Part shown: positions 34,170-46,301 of the stretch, piece after piece
Layout of the letters: the number at the start of each line of letters is the position of its first letter
Position numbering within the stretch: position 1 is the first letter of the stretch
Assembly: GCA_963573305.1 (NCBI GenBank)
Contig: OY754337.1
Span: 72,265,094 to 72,329,093, forward strand
Direction: 5' to 3'
Length of the DNA: 64,000 nucleotides
Source of the DNA: Pyrrhosoma nymphula
Taxonomy: Eukaryota > Arthropoda > Insecta > Odonata > Coenagrionidae
The notes under the pieces: generated by a model
Databases searched by the model: none
Seen by the model: only the letters and a program-made list of their open reading frames with translations
What the model was told of the DNA's origin: nothing
Made by a program: the position numbers and the translations under genes

Positions 34170-35820
34170 GTTGGCTTCTAGCAGTGCCAGATTTCCATTC
34201 ATTATACCCTTCACTTAGCTTCCTGTCCTCAAAGACACAAATTACCTAGCTGTCTGTTTCCTCTCCTAAGAGCCAACCCTACCAAATAATCCTTCTCTTA
34301 GAAAACTACCCACCTGTCCTCAATCACACAAATTGTCAGTCGTAGGCCGTCTCCCCCAACAAACAACCAATGAAGTGAAATCAACTGGAACCTGCAGGCA
34401 ACTGAAACTTACAGGAAATACTGTTGGCCTGCTAATTTCCAATTGAATCTTCTAAAATTGACTTCTGGTAGCTTCGTCCCTTCTTGTCAGAGACTTAGGC
34501 ATTTGAAAAGCAGGATTTGATTATTTTTATTGAAAGATTTTTTTCCTATTTTTTTATATTTAAGGTTAGCATAAATATGATTATGATAATTGATGGCTTT
34601 GGATTGTAAAGTTTATAAAATGCACTCTTCCTTCTCATCAGTCATACAGTCTTAATATTATTGTAATGGTATGCCTTAAAATGTAGTGAATAGCAAAAAA
34701 AAACTTAGGACTGATGTAAAAATTAAAATTTTGTTATTCCCTCTCTTTCCATTCAGACCATCTTCTAGTATTAGTTTAGTACTCAATTGAGGTAAAATGT
34801 ATTGGTGCACTTCATCTTTATGTTTGAGGATGGAACAAAAGGGATTGAGGCTAGTCCATGTTTTGTTTACAAAGAATTGACTTCCTGTGTAGGAGAAATA
34901 GTCTCTTAGAGTGGCAATTGAAGCATAAATATGATCACATCTCCTTTCTGGTGAATATGAATTACCTTCTCAAAATTATCCTTTCATCAATCATTATTGC
35001 ATAGTGGTGGAATATAAATATTTTATAGTGAGAGATATTCTACTATTCAGATGGTGGAGCAGATCATGTAACATGCGAGAATGATAGAAGTGAGGATTGC
35101 ATCAGTAAGGGAAGCATATACCAAGAGTAGGGAAATATGAGGTGAAATTTGAGCAAAGGCGTTAATAAAAGATTTTTTGTAACCCTTACATTGAATGCAA
35201 CGCTGTATGGTTCAGGAAGTGTATGTTTCATTAATGTTCTGCATATATTCTAGTTGAGGAAATCCTAGTTTGGGTAGTTCTTTATCTGTCTTAGTGTGCA
35301 CATTTTACCTGCAATATTCACCTGTAATCATCCTGTCTGGCTCTGTCTTGCAGATTCGGAATTAAATGTCTCTGCAGCAGTTGTTTTAAATTACTTTCTT
35401 CTGATTACTTAATTACTTTAAATTGCTTCCCAAGTGCTAAGTAAAATCCATCAAGATCCTCAGTCATTTGAAAACTAGGAAGTTAAATGAAAAATTAAAA
35501 GCATGGAGTACCTTTCATGCAGTTATTTGATTTAGGGGTGCCACTGCCCCCCCTTGATATGGCTATGTTGCCTTGTTAACTACTACTACAGCCTGTTTTC
35601 CCAGCATAATTTTTAGTACTGGTGAAGGTTAGAAAGTTTAGCCTTGTAGTTTGATTTTAAGGTGGCTACATAATTTGAAAATAAGAAATTTTACAATTAG
35701 GCAATGTTAGGAATTAATTGGGGGTAAAGATATTAGCTGGAAAATGGAAGAAGACGATAGCTGCAGAAAAACTTCGCCACCTTCAGATTGATGGCTGCTG
35801 GTTTTGATGAGCTTATTTAA
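34170..35820. other. no gene seen
   Basis: Intergenic or intronic AT-rich sequence. There are no open frames of note and no element boundaries I could define. Confidence 0.4.
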
Positions 35821-35821
35821 A

Positions 35822-35853
35822 CGAGCGATGTCGCATATGCGATGAAACCGGTC
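35822..35853 (+). ncRNA. hammerhead-like motif, degenerate core
   Basis: It reads CGAGCGATG, a TCGCA/TGCGA stem, then TGAAA, CCGG and TC. The order resembles the motifs at 8872 and 14433, with a short CC/GG stem III before UC. The core differs from CUGANGA at several bases, so activity is doubtful. TTATTT upstream can pair with AAATAA downstream. Confidence 0.35.
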
Positions 35854-36339
35854 GTATTGAAATAAAACCATACCTAGTGAAAATTACATAGTTAGTATTG
35901 TTTCAGTCATAATATTATTTTACTAAGTTACGCCTGAGTATATCGAGTTCATTATTTAAACGATATCTGGTTCCCCTAATCCCTGTATTTGCAATAGTTT
36001 TGGTGTTGAATGTTATTTCCATTGCTGCATTTTTTCCCCGCATAACATTGTTCTTGTGATTGTTAATCTTAAACCATGTTTTAATTTTAATGAGGCGACG
36101 TTTTCTAAATAATATTGATAAGCACCTCTGTGACTACCACTGTTACTGCGTGGTTTTATTGCCAACGTTGTTTTTGTTTCTAATGATGATTTATCTTAAA
36201 CTACGTGTGCCGATTTTAAAGCGGCAGCGTACTTTAAACGGTGTCGATGACTACGCATTTTGTTACCTCTGCCTGTTTTTTGTCCATATTTCGCTCCTAA
36301 ATACAACTAAACACTCGTGTCTTCTGTAATGACAGTGCA

Positions 36340-36955
36340 ATTGCATTAGCCCGAAGCATGCTTTTCGGGTGCGTATTTCAAACAATAGCGGCGAGTATTA
36401 ACCCTTTTTATATACTACTTTTGCTCGTATTATGTCCAAGTTTCGCTGGAGAATCTTTGTTTCTTACGCAGCGATTGCGCTCATCGAAAGAACCTGCGAC
36501 TGCGTGTATCTGGCGATTTATCATCTCGCACTTGGGGATTTTTGGGAAAATTTCGCGATCCGCCTTTTTGAGCGTGGCGCCAGGCGTTCAAGGGATGACT
36601 TCGAATCACCGGAGATAACGGAACTGCGCAGGATATCCAGCACAAGAGGGGGAGCGTCCCTCCTCCCGTCTGACACGCACCACAGATGTTAAGGATTCAC
36701 TCGTCACCGACGGCATAGTCCCGGTTTCATTTTCTCTTGGGATGGCTTCCATCTCTCGCCGCACGCCATTCATACAGTTCTGAAGTTTTTAACGAGCTGC
36801 TGATCTTCGTGACCACCGACCCCTGGGCATCCGTCCCCTCGCTAGGGTTACGCGCTCGCTTTACATGCCCTAGGCCCGGAACTGGGGCCCGGGGATATCA
36901 CTCCTGAGCCGGCAAAATCAATACGTCTGAGTGACTACCGAAGGGTAAGTCGAAA
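36340..36955 (+). promoter_or_regulatory. CpG-rich block, candidate promoter/first exon
   Basis: Unlike the AT-rich surroundings, this stretch is rich in C, G and CpG. It ends at AAGG/GTAAGTCG, a strong splice donor at about 36952. A possible upstream reading frame (36432-36692) begins MSKFRWRIFVSY and matches nothing I know. The position suggests the first, perhaps non-coding, exon of the receptor gene whose coding exons start at 44289. No transcript evidence is available from sequence. Confidence 0.35.
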
Positions 36956-39350
36956 TTCTCGCTCCTGCCCCTTAGTTATTGTCTTGCATCAATTATGCTT
37001 TTCGTGCTCCCCGTGATTAAGATGATCTCACTATAAAATCGCGTGAGTGAACTGAAACTTGCGGATTGTCTTCATAATTTTACAGACCTCTTGACTGGAA
37101 ACTCCATTCTCCTGTTGAATTGTTTTTGTGGGTTTTAACCTCCTCTTCCGTTTTTAGCGCTCAGTGGCTTAGTAGCTGCGTGAATTTTATCTCGTGCACG
37201 TTTTTCGGGAAAAAAATTTCACCTGAACAAGTTTCGTGAGTAGTGTTTTTAATGTTTCTCGTGAAAATCCGATAATATTCTGTTTAAATCTTTCCCAAGG
37301 CGCGTATATTCGTGTTATATACCGGAATAAGATACCATGTTAACAACGGTGTTTTGTATCCCCTGAATAATCAATTTGATCTAAGTTTTCTCTCAAATGA
37401 CCCAAGTTATGGCGAAATACTCCTCATGCTCATGATGAGCACCTGTCCTCCCCCTTAAATCTGCTCAGATAGGCGCCACCCGGCTGCCATGGCAACGATA
37501 ATAAGAATTTAAGTGCGGGATTTTACGTCACACGTCAACTCAAGCGCTTTGCGCTCCGCCTCCTGTTTTGATAAAGCTACCGAATTGAAACCATGAAGTT
37601 ATCAGCTCGTTGACGTTGTTGTAAAGTATATTAAATGGACGTTAATACAATCGTCTTCTTAGTAACACAATTGCACCATTCCCAATGTCCTCTCTCTTCT
37701 CCTAAGCAAATATTTTTTTAATGCTGGTTAGTTTTTCCATTGGCGACAGATTCCATTGTAACGATAGAGAGAGCTTTATACGCTAAAATAAATTTTAATT
37801 GGTTTTGTTTTTATTGCAACTATATTTTTAATTCGACGCCTTAACTTTAATAAGTCGACTTTCCAAGAATCGCTTATTTCCCTTTCGTGGCGTACGCAGC
37901 CTTAAACATATATTTTTCCGCATTAACCCGTCAGTATATAAGAGTGTAAACAAATGTAATCCAATTGAGCGTTTACTTTTCAATAATATAAATTGTGACC
38001 AACACTTTATAACTTATAGGAAACTTTTCTCTGCTTCACGTGACGCGTCTTCAGGCTCTCCGTAAATTAGCGCTCTATACACGTCGCAATGAGTCCTACA
38101 AGTCTTATCCATCGCTGTTTGTTCTGGATGGTAGGGAATCACAAGCATGCCTGCTTCTCCTAAGTAGTTTCTGAATGTATAAAAAAAGAAACGAATCAAC
38201 TGGCCTAACTCATTTTTTTGTTTGCTGAGAGGATTTTCCGTTGGAGAATTTTATTTACATGATAGCGTGTTTAGTTTGGTTAGAACATTTGACTCCTTTC
38301 GAGTAACGTTTTATGTTCTTTTTCCAAACGTGTTGCTTTATTTTATTAATTAGCCATGCTGGGGAATAAGTTAATGAAGAGATAGTGGGTGGAATTTAAT
38401 GAGCATGAAGACGACTTATGCCGATATTCTAGGTATTGAACATTTGGTATACATCACAGATGATATGAAGTAATTTCTGCGATTGTCTTGCCTACAAATG
38501 CCTATTTTTGCGATATTTTCTTTTATGGTGGGAATAAATGACTGTTACATAATGACTGTTGTGTGACTAAAATTTGATGGGAATGTATTTAAGATCTTAA
38601 AAATAAGATACCGTAGCTTTCACTATTTTTCAAATTCTGTTTGTAGTTAATTTTTATGTGCTTCCCGTATATTTTTCTGTCTTGTTCATTAGGAGCTCGT
38701 GATTTTTTCTACTACAGTTACGGAAGTTATTTTCACTCGCATGAATCATGTTTTTTTAATTGCACTTCTCTCTTTAAAGCTTTGTTTCTTATCGATCTCT
38801 GGGAATGAGCCTTGAGAGTAGCTCCGTTGAAAATGATACTCGCGCTTTAAAATTCTGGTTATTTTTTCCTTTCTCGTGCCTTGAAATTCAAATCCCACGT
38901 TATTCCGAAGATTTTCTGGGTCCATCGCTTTCCTACCCAGCTTTCGGAAAGGGATATTTTGCTCACTTGACTTGGGCTTTAACTGCCCCGCATTTTACTG
39001 GAGCAGCAAAAAAATCTGTGCGAGCCCTATTACGTGAATTAAGGCCAGATTCTTCCAGGAGTGTGCCCTTAAGTCAATGACCCCAATGATCACTTTACAG
39101 GTCAAAGTTTGCTCGTAGCCCTCCTTGAAAGATTGGTTAAAATTGTCATTGTTTTATTCCCTAACATCTGAAGGTCTCAAGTTCTAAATTTTCCGTCGTC
39201 AAAATTTCTTCTCTTTATCAAATTGTTTTTCCCTGGAATGCCTTAAACTTGATACTATTACTCAATAGCATTGAGCCAATTGAAAACAATCATAGCTTTA
39301 GTGATGGGAAAATTAATTACATTGAAGTTTATTTCGAAGATTTGGTCGAG
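36956..39350. other. no firm gene; candidate first intron
   Basis: Mixed composition, with CpG-containing patches at 37030-37260 and 37480-37620, then AT-rich. Small open frames at 38014-38199 (minus) and 38805-39080 (plus) match nothing I recognise and have no splice context that I trust. Confidence 0.35.
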
Positions 39351-39355
39351 AGGAT

Positions 39356-39570
39356 CGGATTAGTGTGGTGAGTGGAGTTCTAGCTTCCCACAGCAATAAG
39401 CCGGGTTTGAATACCAGCAGTCATGGCGATTTTTTTTAGTAATTCCGATCCATACTTGGGTGTGTTTTGGAGGGCACTTCAAATGCATTGCATTGTCCGT
39501 GGGATGAGATGTAAAACAGTAACTGCTCATCAACGCCACAAAATGGCATTAGCCATCGGTCGCCTCCCCT
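39356..39570 (+). mobile_element. tRNA-derived SINE
   Basis: The head TTAGTGTGGTGAGTGGAGTT and CTAGCTTCCCA, with B-box-like GGGTTTGAATACC, is followed by the family body (GATCCATACTTGGGTG, TGTCCGTGGGATGAGATGTA). It matches the copies at 33790 and 41228 in order and spacing. No clear target duplication was identified. Confidence 0.65.
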
Positions 39571-40377
39571 AATAGCTTAAAGTTGTGCAGCTGGACAAAG
39601 CACCACATTTTGATGGGTATGCGTGCAGCCTAAAAGTTATGCAGCGAATTAGTGGCAAGCACTTATGTGTTGGCAACTTCGATAGTAATTTCAAACCAAC
39701 CCTAATTTTATGGACAAATTTGCAATAGCGTGAAATATATTTTTGCGATTAATCAAGATTCCAAGCTAGCGAATCAAACCCTTAAAAAAACAGATCCAAA
39801 TCCCTTTAAAAAAAACAGATTGAACAATAAAGTCAAGCTTCAGTCTTTGGAGAGATATTCTCTTACTCGGGATATGTGAATTAAATTGCGCCAGATTTAT
39901 TGGAAAAATTGCTGGGCACATGGAAGATGTTCTTAGAAATCGTAATGGTAAGTCTAGGGACCTTTGGCTTTTGGGTTACAGGATCATAATCTCCGGATGA
40001 TCTCTCCGATATGCTGTCTTATTCTTAAATTCTACCAGATTCGAATGCTATAGTCCTTTATGGAGTCAAACCGACAAACAAAAATAAAAACGCATCACCA
40101 TTGTGCGACCAAGTATTTGTACCATTGACATCCAGAGAGAGGTAAAAAATGATATTGTTTATCTCGAATACCAACCTCGTCCTTTTACTCACTCATAGCT
40201 GTTCCTTGGTGAGTTTTTACATCATGTATATATCATTGGGAAAGACACGAATGATTTGTTACGCAACCACTCGCTCGGGTGCAGAAATATTCACCGAAAT
40301 GATGAAATTTTCCAGGGAAAATCAATTGACTTGACCTGCCAGTGACCAGATGGCCAGTAACACTACAAAGACAGGCT

Positions 40378-40455
40378 TGGTGGTGTAACTGGCTAGCACC
40401 CTTGTCCGACTATTGGATGATCCAGGCTTGCATTCCCGGCGAATCGAATAATTTT
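40378..40455 (+). repeat. tRNA-like SINE head
   Basis: TGGTGTAACTGG (40381-40392) fits the RNA polymerase III A-box consensus. A decayed B-box-like word (GGCTTGCATTCC) follows some 40 bases later, then CCGGCGAATCGAA. The head is unlike the other SINEs in the window. The body cannot be delimited. Confidence 0.4.
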
Positions 40456-41227
40456 TTCGTGACGAATTTTATCACTTTGATTTATACTCTTCATCAAATT
40501 TTTATTTCCTCATAAGCCGTTGTTCAAATTCGCCGCCTGAAACGTGGCAATTTTTTTCAAACAGTTTTAAGCTGGAGAATACTCGAAAAAATAAATTACT
40601 TTCACAGTTTTTCAAGTCCCGCGAAGGATCATTCGATACTTTGTAATTTGAAAGCTGCCAAAAAAAACCTGGTCGAATGTTGAATGCGTTCTTTTTCACC
40701 AAATTCCTGTGTTTCTAATTTTATTCAAGGTTTCCCGTAAAATTATTTATTTCACCAACCGTTTCAAGTGTGTGCATATCGACTTAGATACTGACAGAGG
40801 GGAACTTTATTTTTTGTTTCATTGAGAGAAGAATCTTGATATTCCTCTTTCATTTGATTTGCTTTCATTTGCCGTGACACAACCACAACTTTTGGGGACG
40901 GAAAAAGTGGGGCAATCGAAGACAGCGCGTGTTCAACGAAGCTCACCGACTCCCGGGTGAATGCTTCCTGGAGAATGATGCTAACATGAGAGGGCATCCT
41001 CGCGGCGTGGCTGGCGCGAAATCGTTACTGGGTAACCCCTAGCAGGAGCGTGTCCTGCCTGCTTACACGGATCGAATCTACATGCAGGTGCCTACGCCGG
41101 CTTTTCCCGCGAACCCCAAGTGGGTATGCTCCCCTGATATTAACGTGTGTATGACGCGGTCCTCTAAAGTGCAGGATACACACGTCAGCTTCTCGCTATT
41201 GCTTTCGGTGGGAAAATATCATATGGG

Positions 41228-41485
41228 GATCGGCTTGGTGTGGTGGGTGGAGTACTGGCTTCCCATCCCAAGGGCTGCGGTTCGAAACCCGAGGGTTATG
41301 GAGGTTTTTCATCCAATACCGATCCCTTCTTGGGTACTATGCGGAGAGCCCGTCAAGATGTAGTGTTCTGTCCATTAGGTGGGACGTTTTGCCGTGGGCC
41401 CCTGGTGCTTTTAATGGAGAGTAGACTAACGCCGACGCCGGGTTTCTCCCTGCCCTTCCTCCGTACTCCATGCATTTCCCTTATT
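41228..41485 (+). mobile_element. tRNA-derived SINE with intact B-box
   Basis: The head GGTGTGGTGGGTGGAGTACT and GGCTTCCCATCCCAAGG is followed by a perfect B-box, GGTTCGAAACC at 41279-41289. The body (CCGATCCCTTCTTGGGTA, TGTCCATTAGGTGGGACG) is shared with 33790 and 39356. It is the best-preserved head of the three copies. Confidence 0.7.
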
Positions 41486-42136
41486 CCCCTACGCACTTAA
41501 TCCTAAATGGTTCAGATACTCCAAGTTGTCGGTCACCACTCCAAATAATCAGCCAACTCTCAGGGCTTATATATTTGCCAGAGGACTATATTCAAACTCT
41601 TTCTTTTACCAATCTTATCACACATGCTGTAGAATCTGCATCAACGAAAATACTTGTTCTCTACAAGCAATGAGAGCACTGTTGCTATTGGTAACCAAAG
41701 CAAATAATGCTTATCTTTTTATTAAACAGTGAACTTATTAATTTTTTTACTGCTTGTTCAGTATGTAATGTCCAAATATTAAATAGTCTTTTGCTAATTA
41801 TGAATTGTGCTCCTTGGTGTCTCAGGGAAAGGTCTTTCGGGAGCACATAATTTTCTTTCATTGTTATTTACCAATGTTTAGAAGGAGTGGGAATGTGGGA
41901 GCACACAAATGAGAATATAGAAATGAAGATGGATTATTTTACCATGACAGATGTAAAAAGTTTGAGCAGAGGATCTCAGAGACTTGTGAATCAAATTTTC
42001 CCAAAGTGATTGTTTCTTTTATTGATTGCACCATTGAAGCTCTTTGAGAAAACTGAAGGTGATTGTTTTCTAAACTGTGATTGTGGTCAGAGCCAGCCCA
42101 AGACAAGGGCGACCCAGAATGCAAAGGATCTCTAAT

Positions 42137-42359
42137 AGCCGTTTTGCATGGGACTCAAAATTGCACAACTTCAAACTGCATGTTTTTCTCAATGGGGCGT
42201 GCAATCATTTTCAAATTATAGCAGGGGCTATTTTTCCATCTCGCGTTCATGCATTCGTGCATGCGTTCTTGCAATTCACGGCTTTACACAATGCAATTTG
42301 AAATGCACGTTCGTACGTACATCAGATAGTGCAATTACGTACCCCGTGAAAAACGGGCT
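42137..42359. mobile_element. MITE with AGCC(C)GTTTT inverted ends
   Basis: The left end AGCCGTTTTGCATGGG with AATTGCAC further in is mirrored on the right, whose complement reads AGCCCGTTTTTCACGGGG and AATTGCAC. The element is 223 bp with no gene. The superfamily is not assigned because no clear target duplication remains. Confidence 0.6.
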
Positions 42360-42391
42360 TAATACCATGATTTAACAGAGTGATGTCCTTC

Positions 42392-42871
42392 CAGTGGCGG
42401 ATACATATGGGGGGCGCGCGCCCCCCCCTTGCGGGGCCGCCCTCGTTGCCGCCCGCGCCGCCCCTGCCAGTCAGCCCGCACACTATTCGTTCGTTTCTTT
42501 CGTCAGTCGACTCTGAGTCGAGTTATCGAGTAGTTGTACTTTCTTATGTAGCACGCGCGCGCGTCCACGTCATCGTATTTTATATGTTTCTGTCTGGCAC
42601 ATAGATAGCTAACCTACGAGAAAAGTTGCGGCCATTCTAGTGATCTCGATACGTTATTCTGTCTGGCATTTGTTCGAGAAAAGTCGCGAATATTCTACTG
42701 TTTGTATCTGTTCACACTCCTTAAAAGTCTGGAAGTGAACATTCTGGCACCTAATGTTCTCGAAACAACCAAGCTACATATATAAGGGAAGCAGAGTCGC
42801 TGCCAGGCAGTCAGCTTGAAAGCTAAAATCGTCGCGATAAGTTTGTTGAGTTTTTTCTGTATCCGCCACTC
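42392..42871. mobile_element. hAT-type MITE
   Basis: A 480-bp element with ends CAGTGGCGGATACA and TGTATCCGCCACTC, flanked by the perfect 8-bp duplication TGTCCTTC (42384-42391 and 42872-42879). CAGTGGCGGA ends and 8-bp duplications are typical of hAT. The left interior is a very GC-rich CGCGCGCCCCCC palindrome. Confidence 0.9.
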
Positions 42872-43095
42872 TGTCCTTCAGAGCTGATTTGACAGGTGAC
42901 AGCAAAACTCTTCTCAAACTTAGGTGTATGAAATTCTCTGGTTGCATTCTAGGTAGAGGATGGCACTCCTTTCCCTGGACTAACTAAAGTAAACAACAGC
43001 TTTCTGGTGTCATCAGATGCTTTTCCAATTTTAGAAGCCTAGTCTCTCCAGTCAATTGCCAAAGACTCGACTCCCTGGGGATCATGACCCCTTAA

Positions 43096-43254
43096 CCCTT
43101 TCCCTTCTGAAGTTTAAATGCACAAAAATGCACTCCCTCTTAAGTCGGCCGAAACCGGCCGTAGATTCTTCTCTCTGAATACTGGGAATTTAAATTCGCC
43201 GAGCAGCCAGGGAATGCCATACGGCCGGTTTCGGCCGAGTTAGAAGGGAGAGGG
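43096..43254. mobile_element. piggyBac-type MITE with TTAA target duplication
   Basis: A 159-bp element between TTAA at 43092-43095 and 43255-43258. The ends are CCCTTTCCCTTCT and the complement CCCTCTCCCTTCT (12 of 13). Inside, CGGCCGAAACCGGCCG and CGGCCGGTTTCGGCCG form a second, nearly palindromic pair. It has no coding capacity and would need a transposase from elsewhere. Confidence 0.85.
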
Positions 43255-43587
43255 TTAAAATGATCACTATAACTGATTTAAATATTAAAAGCACTCTAAT
43301 CTACTAGCAAAAGCCCTCATAAGTGTTTTATACATTATGTGTTACATTTTCATGTTTACACATCCTACTGAATCTGTTCAAGATAACACCTCAGGGGAAG
43401 AAACTGAAAATCTCTCTTTAATATGTGATTTTCATATGTCCTCGGGGTTAGGAATTGGCAAGTCTCTCACTGCACAAATCAATCCAACTCAAATCAGAGG
43501 TGGTAGTTTTAGCCAAATTGCATGCATGCATTGTTTTAATTGGCTCTGTGTTATGAGTCTTGATGAGTTGATGTAGGACCCTGTTTA

Positions 43588-43695
43588 AATTTTCCCTATA
43601 TCCTTTTTATATCATTGTTCATTCAAACATAATTTCATTTGAATTTTCCCTATATCCTTTTTATATCATTGTTCATTCAAACATAATTTCATTTG
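43588..43695. repeat. two-copy 54-bp tandem duplication
   Basis: The unit AATTTTCCCTATATCCTTTT and on, through CATAATTTCATTTG, is repeated exactly at 43588 and 43642. The second copy ends directly at the left terminus of the element at 43695. Confidence 0.92.
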
Positions 43696-43991
43696 GGGCT
43701 GTCCATAAATGGTGTCCACACGATTGGGGGGGAGGGGGTCGCCACCTTGTGGCAATATGTGACAGGGGGAAGGGGGGGGCTATGCACTTCATATGACATC
43801 CACACTTCTACTGTATATGATGTCTTATTTTTACTCAGAGTGTTGAGGAGGGGTAGAAGTTTTTTTCATTTTTGTGACATCATTAAAAGGGGGGGGGGGC
43901 ACTATTTGTGACCAACTGTGACAGGGGGGGGGGGGGAGGGAGGGGGCCTAGTTTGGTCCAAAATTGTGTGACATCATATATGGACAGCTCC
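43695..43991. mobile_element. MITE with GGGGCTGTCCATA ends and poly-G interior
   Basis: The left end GGGGCTGTCCATAAATGG and the right end's complement GGAGCTGTCCATATATGATG are inverted over about 30 bp. The interior has several runs of 7-10 G that could form G-quadruplexes. The superfamily is not assigned. It lies about 300 bp before the receptor exon. Confidence 0.72.
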
Positions 43992-44288
43992 TTTATTTTG
44001 ATACTCAAATGCTAATAAACTTGTGATGAAATTTCAGGATAGTTCAGCCACTACCATGGGGTTGTTGAGGTAGCAGCTTTCTCCTATCAGTTTCTGATAT
44101 CAAACTGGATCAATAGTTATTCCCTGATGGATCTCCAACGCTGCCCATCAATATTTTTGCTTCTTGTTCTCATAGCCTTGCCACATTGCTTCCCAGGTGG
44201 GTTATGCCATGATTCAGTTTCCTTAATTTGATCATTTAAGCTCCTGGGGTACATTCATTATATTCCATTCATATGTCATTGTCTCTAG

Positions 44289-44755
44289 GCCTCCATGTCA
44301 GAAATTCTTCAGAGCCAGTTCCAAATACTAACTCCACTCGTCCCCCGACTGTGGTGACGGAAAGTGTGATTGGGGAAGAGGAAGACCCCCTTTTAGCCCT
44401 CCCTGATGACAGCCTCGCCGATGCTGACCTGCATGACCACGATGTCATCGACAGTGTTGTTTACCTGTACTTTGGTGGAGATGCAGCCCTTTCCCCGAGA
44501 ACTGCAGGGGGCTCCTCCACATGGATGAATGATGGGTGGTGGCTTTGGTGGGCTGCAGGACCCGTCCTCTCAATTCCACCCCAAGCACTCACGCTATGGT
44601 CTGCATTGAGGCGTCTGCAGAGGCGCAGGAGGCCTAGGAGGAGGCGCAGACAGGTTGAAGACCCACGCTACCACTATGCACCACCGCTTCTAGTGGGGAT
44701 TTTAGCAACCTGCTTGGCTGCCTCTGGATCCCTCCTGTTGGCTGGTGGCACTTGG
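44289..44755 (+). CDS. adhesion-type (class B2) GPCR, exon with TM1-TM2 (partial gene)
   Basis: First recognised exon of a seven-transmembrane receptor. It encodes 155 codons: an acidic extracellular stretch with possible N-glycosylation sites (NSS, NST), then DGWWLWWAAGPVLSIPPQAL (about residues 81-100, start of the putative TM1), a very basic first intracellular loop (RRLQRRRRPRRRRRQ), and APPLLVGILATCLAASGSLL (about 130-149, putative TM2). The acceptor is GTCTCTAG and the donor TGG/GTTAGT. It enters completing a split codon, so at least one coding exon is upstream, where a GAIN or ligand-binding domain would be expected; I did not find it. Five exons join in frame. The helices are inferred from hydrophobicity and order. 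Confidence 0.68.
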
Positions 44756-44989
44756 GTTAGTGATATCTTCATCACCTTTATTGTCTATTCTTTTTAAACT
44801 TTCAATGTTTTGCTGCGCACCAAAATAATTAAGGAGGAGAATTGCATCAAGAGTCTTTGATAAATTCTATCTTAGCCTGGGGTAGGTCCCTGTGCTGATT
44901 ATTTTCTTCTATAGAAGAGAATGAGGTCAAGGATGGTATTACATAATACCTAGTACTTCCTAAGAAAGGAAAAAATATAAAAGCAACTT

Positions 44990-45480
44990 AACTAATTAAC
45001 TTCAGTGTACAACAAAGCTCTCTTTGGACCAATTATCATCAACAATGTTCCTTTAAACAGACTAATTCTAGTTCAAACTACAGTTATGTGGATTTAGCAA
45101 CATAAGAGTAAATTGGAAGCATGACTTTCTGATTTTAAACAAGAAGCAGTAGTTTATGACATTAGTTCTGACATGGTTATGGTGACATCGAGCATCCTGC
45201 GAGAAAGTGTTAATGGCCCCTTCTTGTTCCTTATTTATCTCTACGACATTAACTCCATAATTAATTGCAACACTTGATTGTTTGCTGATAATGTGGTTAT
45301 CTACCTAGAAATTGCCACAAAAGTGGGCTCTGAAACTCTCATTGGATCTTAAAAATGTCAATTCTAAGTGTCTAGAGTGGGACCTATAACTTGATCTTGG
45401 TAAATTAACTGCAGTACACTTCTTGTCAATGTCATATCAATGAAGTGGGGAAGTAAACATAATGTGTTAATGTAGCATGT
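44990..45480 (+). pseudogene. decayed LINE reverse transcriptase fragment
   Basis: In shifting frames the + strand gives VTSSILRESVNGPFLFLIYL and LFADNVVIYLE, the decayed VPQGSVLGPLLFLIYIND and FADD blocks of a non-LTR reverse transcriptase. Stops interrupt both. It lies in the receptor's first visible intron and is unlike the LINE at 19989 in orientation. Confidence 0.55.
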
Positions 45481-45569
45481 TGATCAAACACCTATGAATC
45501 AATATGACTTCATACCTATCACATATGCAACATTCGGAACACATTCAGAACATTTGTGGAACTGCATAA

Positions 45570-46301
45570 GGCCGGGTTCACATGGGGTCACCCAGCAGCA
45601 CTTCTAAGTAGTTGGTTGGCAGGGCTTCCACAGCACCACTACCAAGCATTGAACCAGCATTTTGAGATGTGCATGAGTGGTGCTGCTAATGGGCGTAAGA
45701 AGCGCTTCCAACTAGCGTGGTTAGCTTACAACTATCTTCCAGTCGGCGATTAGCAATGGACATGGATGGTGATTGGCCAGAAGAAAAAAAATCCCTCTGA
45801 ATATTGAAGTTTTTATTTGTCCAATTGCAGTTAAAAGTTGATTAAATATGTACTTAGGTGTGCTATAATACTTGGCCTACATGTGTTATAACCTCATTTG
45901 CAAGACAATTTATTATCTTAATAATGACGCGTATATGTTGAAATCGTGGTTGATCCGTATGGAAGAACAAATTGTTTTCTTTCATTTAATAATGAATATC
46001 TGCAAATCTAAACCTGCAACCTTTGTTTTTCTTGAAATTTGAACACTCGTTTGTAGTGCTTCTGCAGGGCCACAAACACACTGCTTGAACAGTGGCGTGA
46101 CAGCCGCTCTGTGAGAACACCACCATTTAGCTATGGCTAAACTCACTAGAAGCGCCACTTTTCTACACCGGCATCTGTGGTGGAGAGAACCACTGCCTGT
46201 GGTGCTTCCAGCCGGTGGCTGTGGCCCTGTGTGTACACTTCTATTCTACCCCATTTTTAGCCAACAGCAGCACTGCAGAGTGGCTCCATGTGAACTAAGA
46301 G
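45570..46301. mobile_element. possible inverted-repeat element, GGGTTCACATGG ends
   Basis: GGCCGGGTTCACATGGGGTC at 45570 is mirrored by GGCTCCATGTGAACTAAGAG at about 46282-46301. The interior is richer in G and C than the intron around it. A target duplication is not clear and no transposase is inside. Confidence 0.42.
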
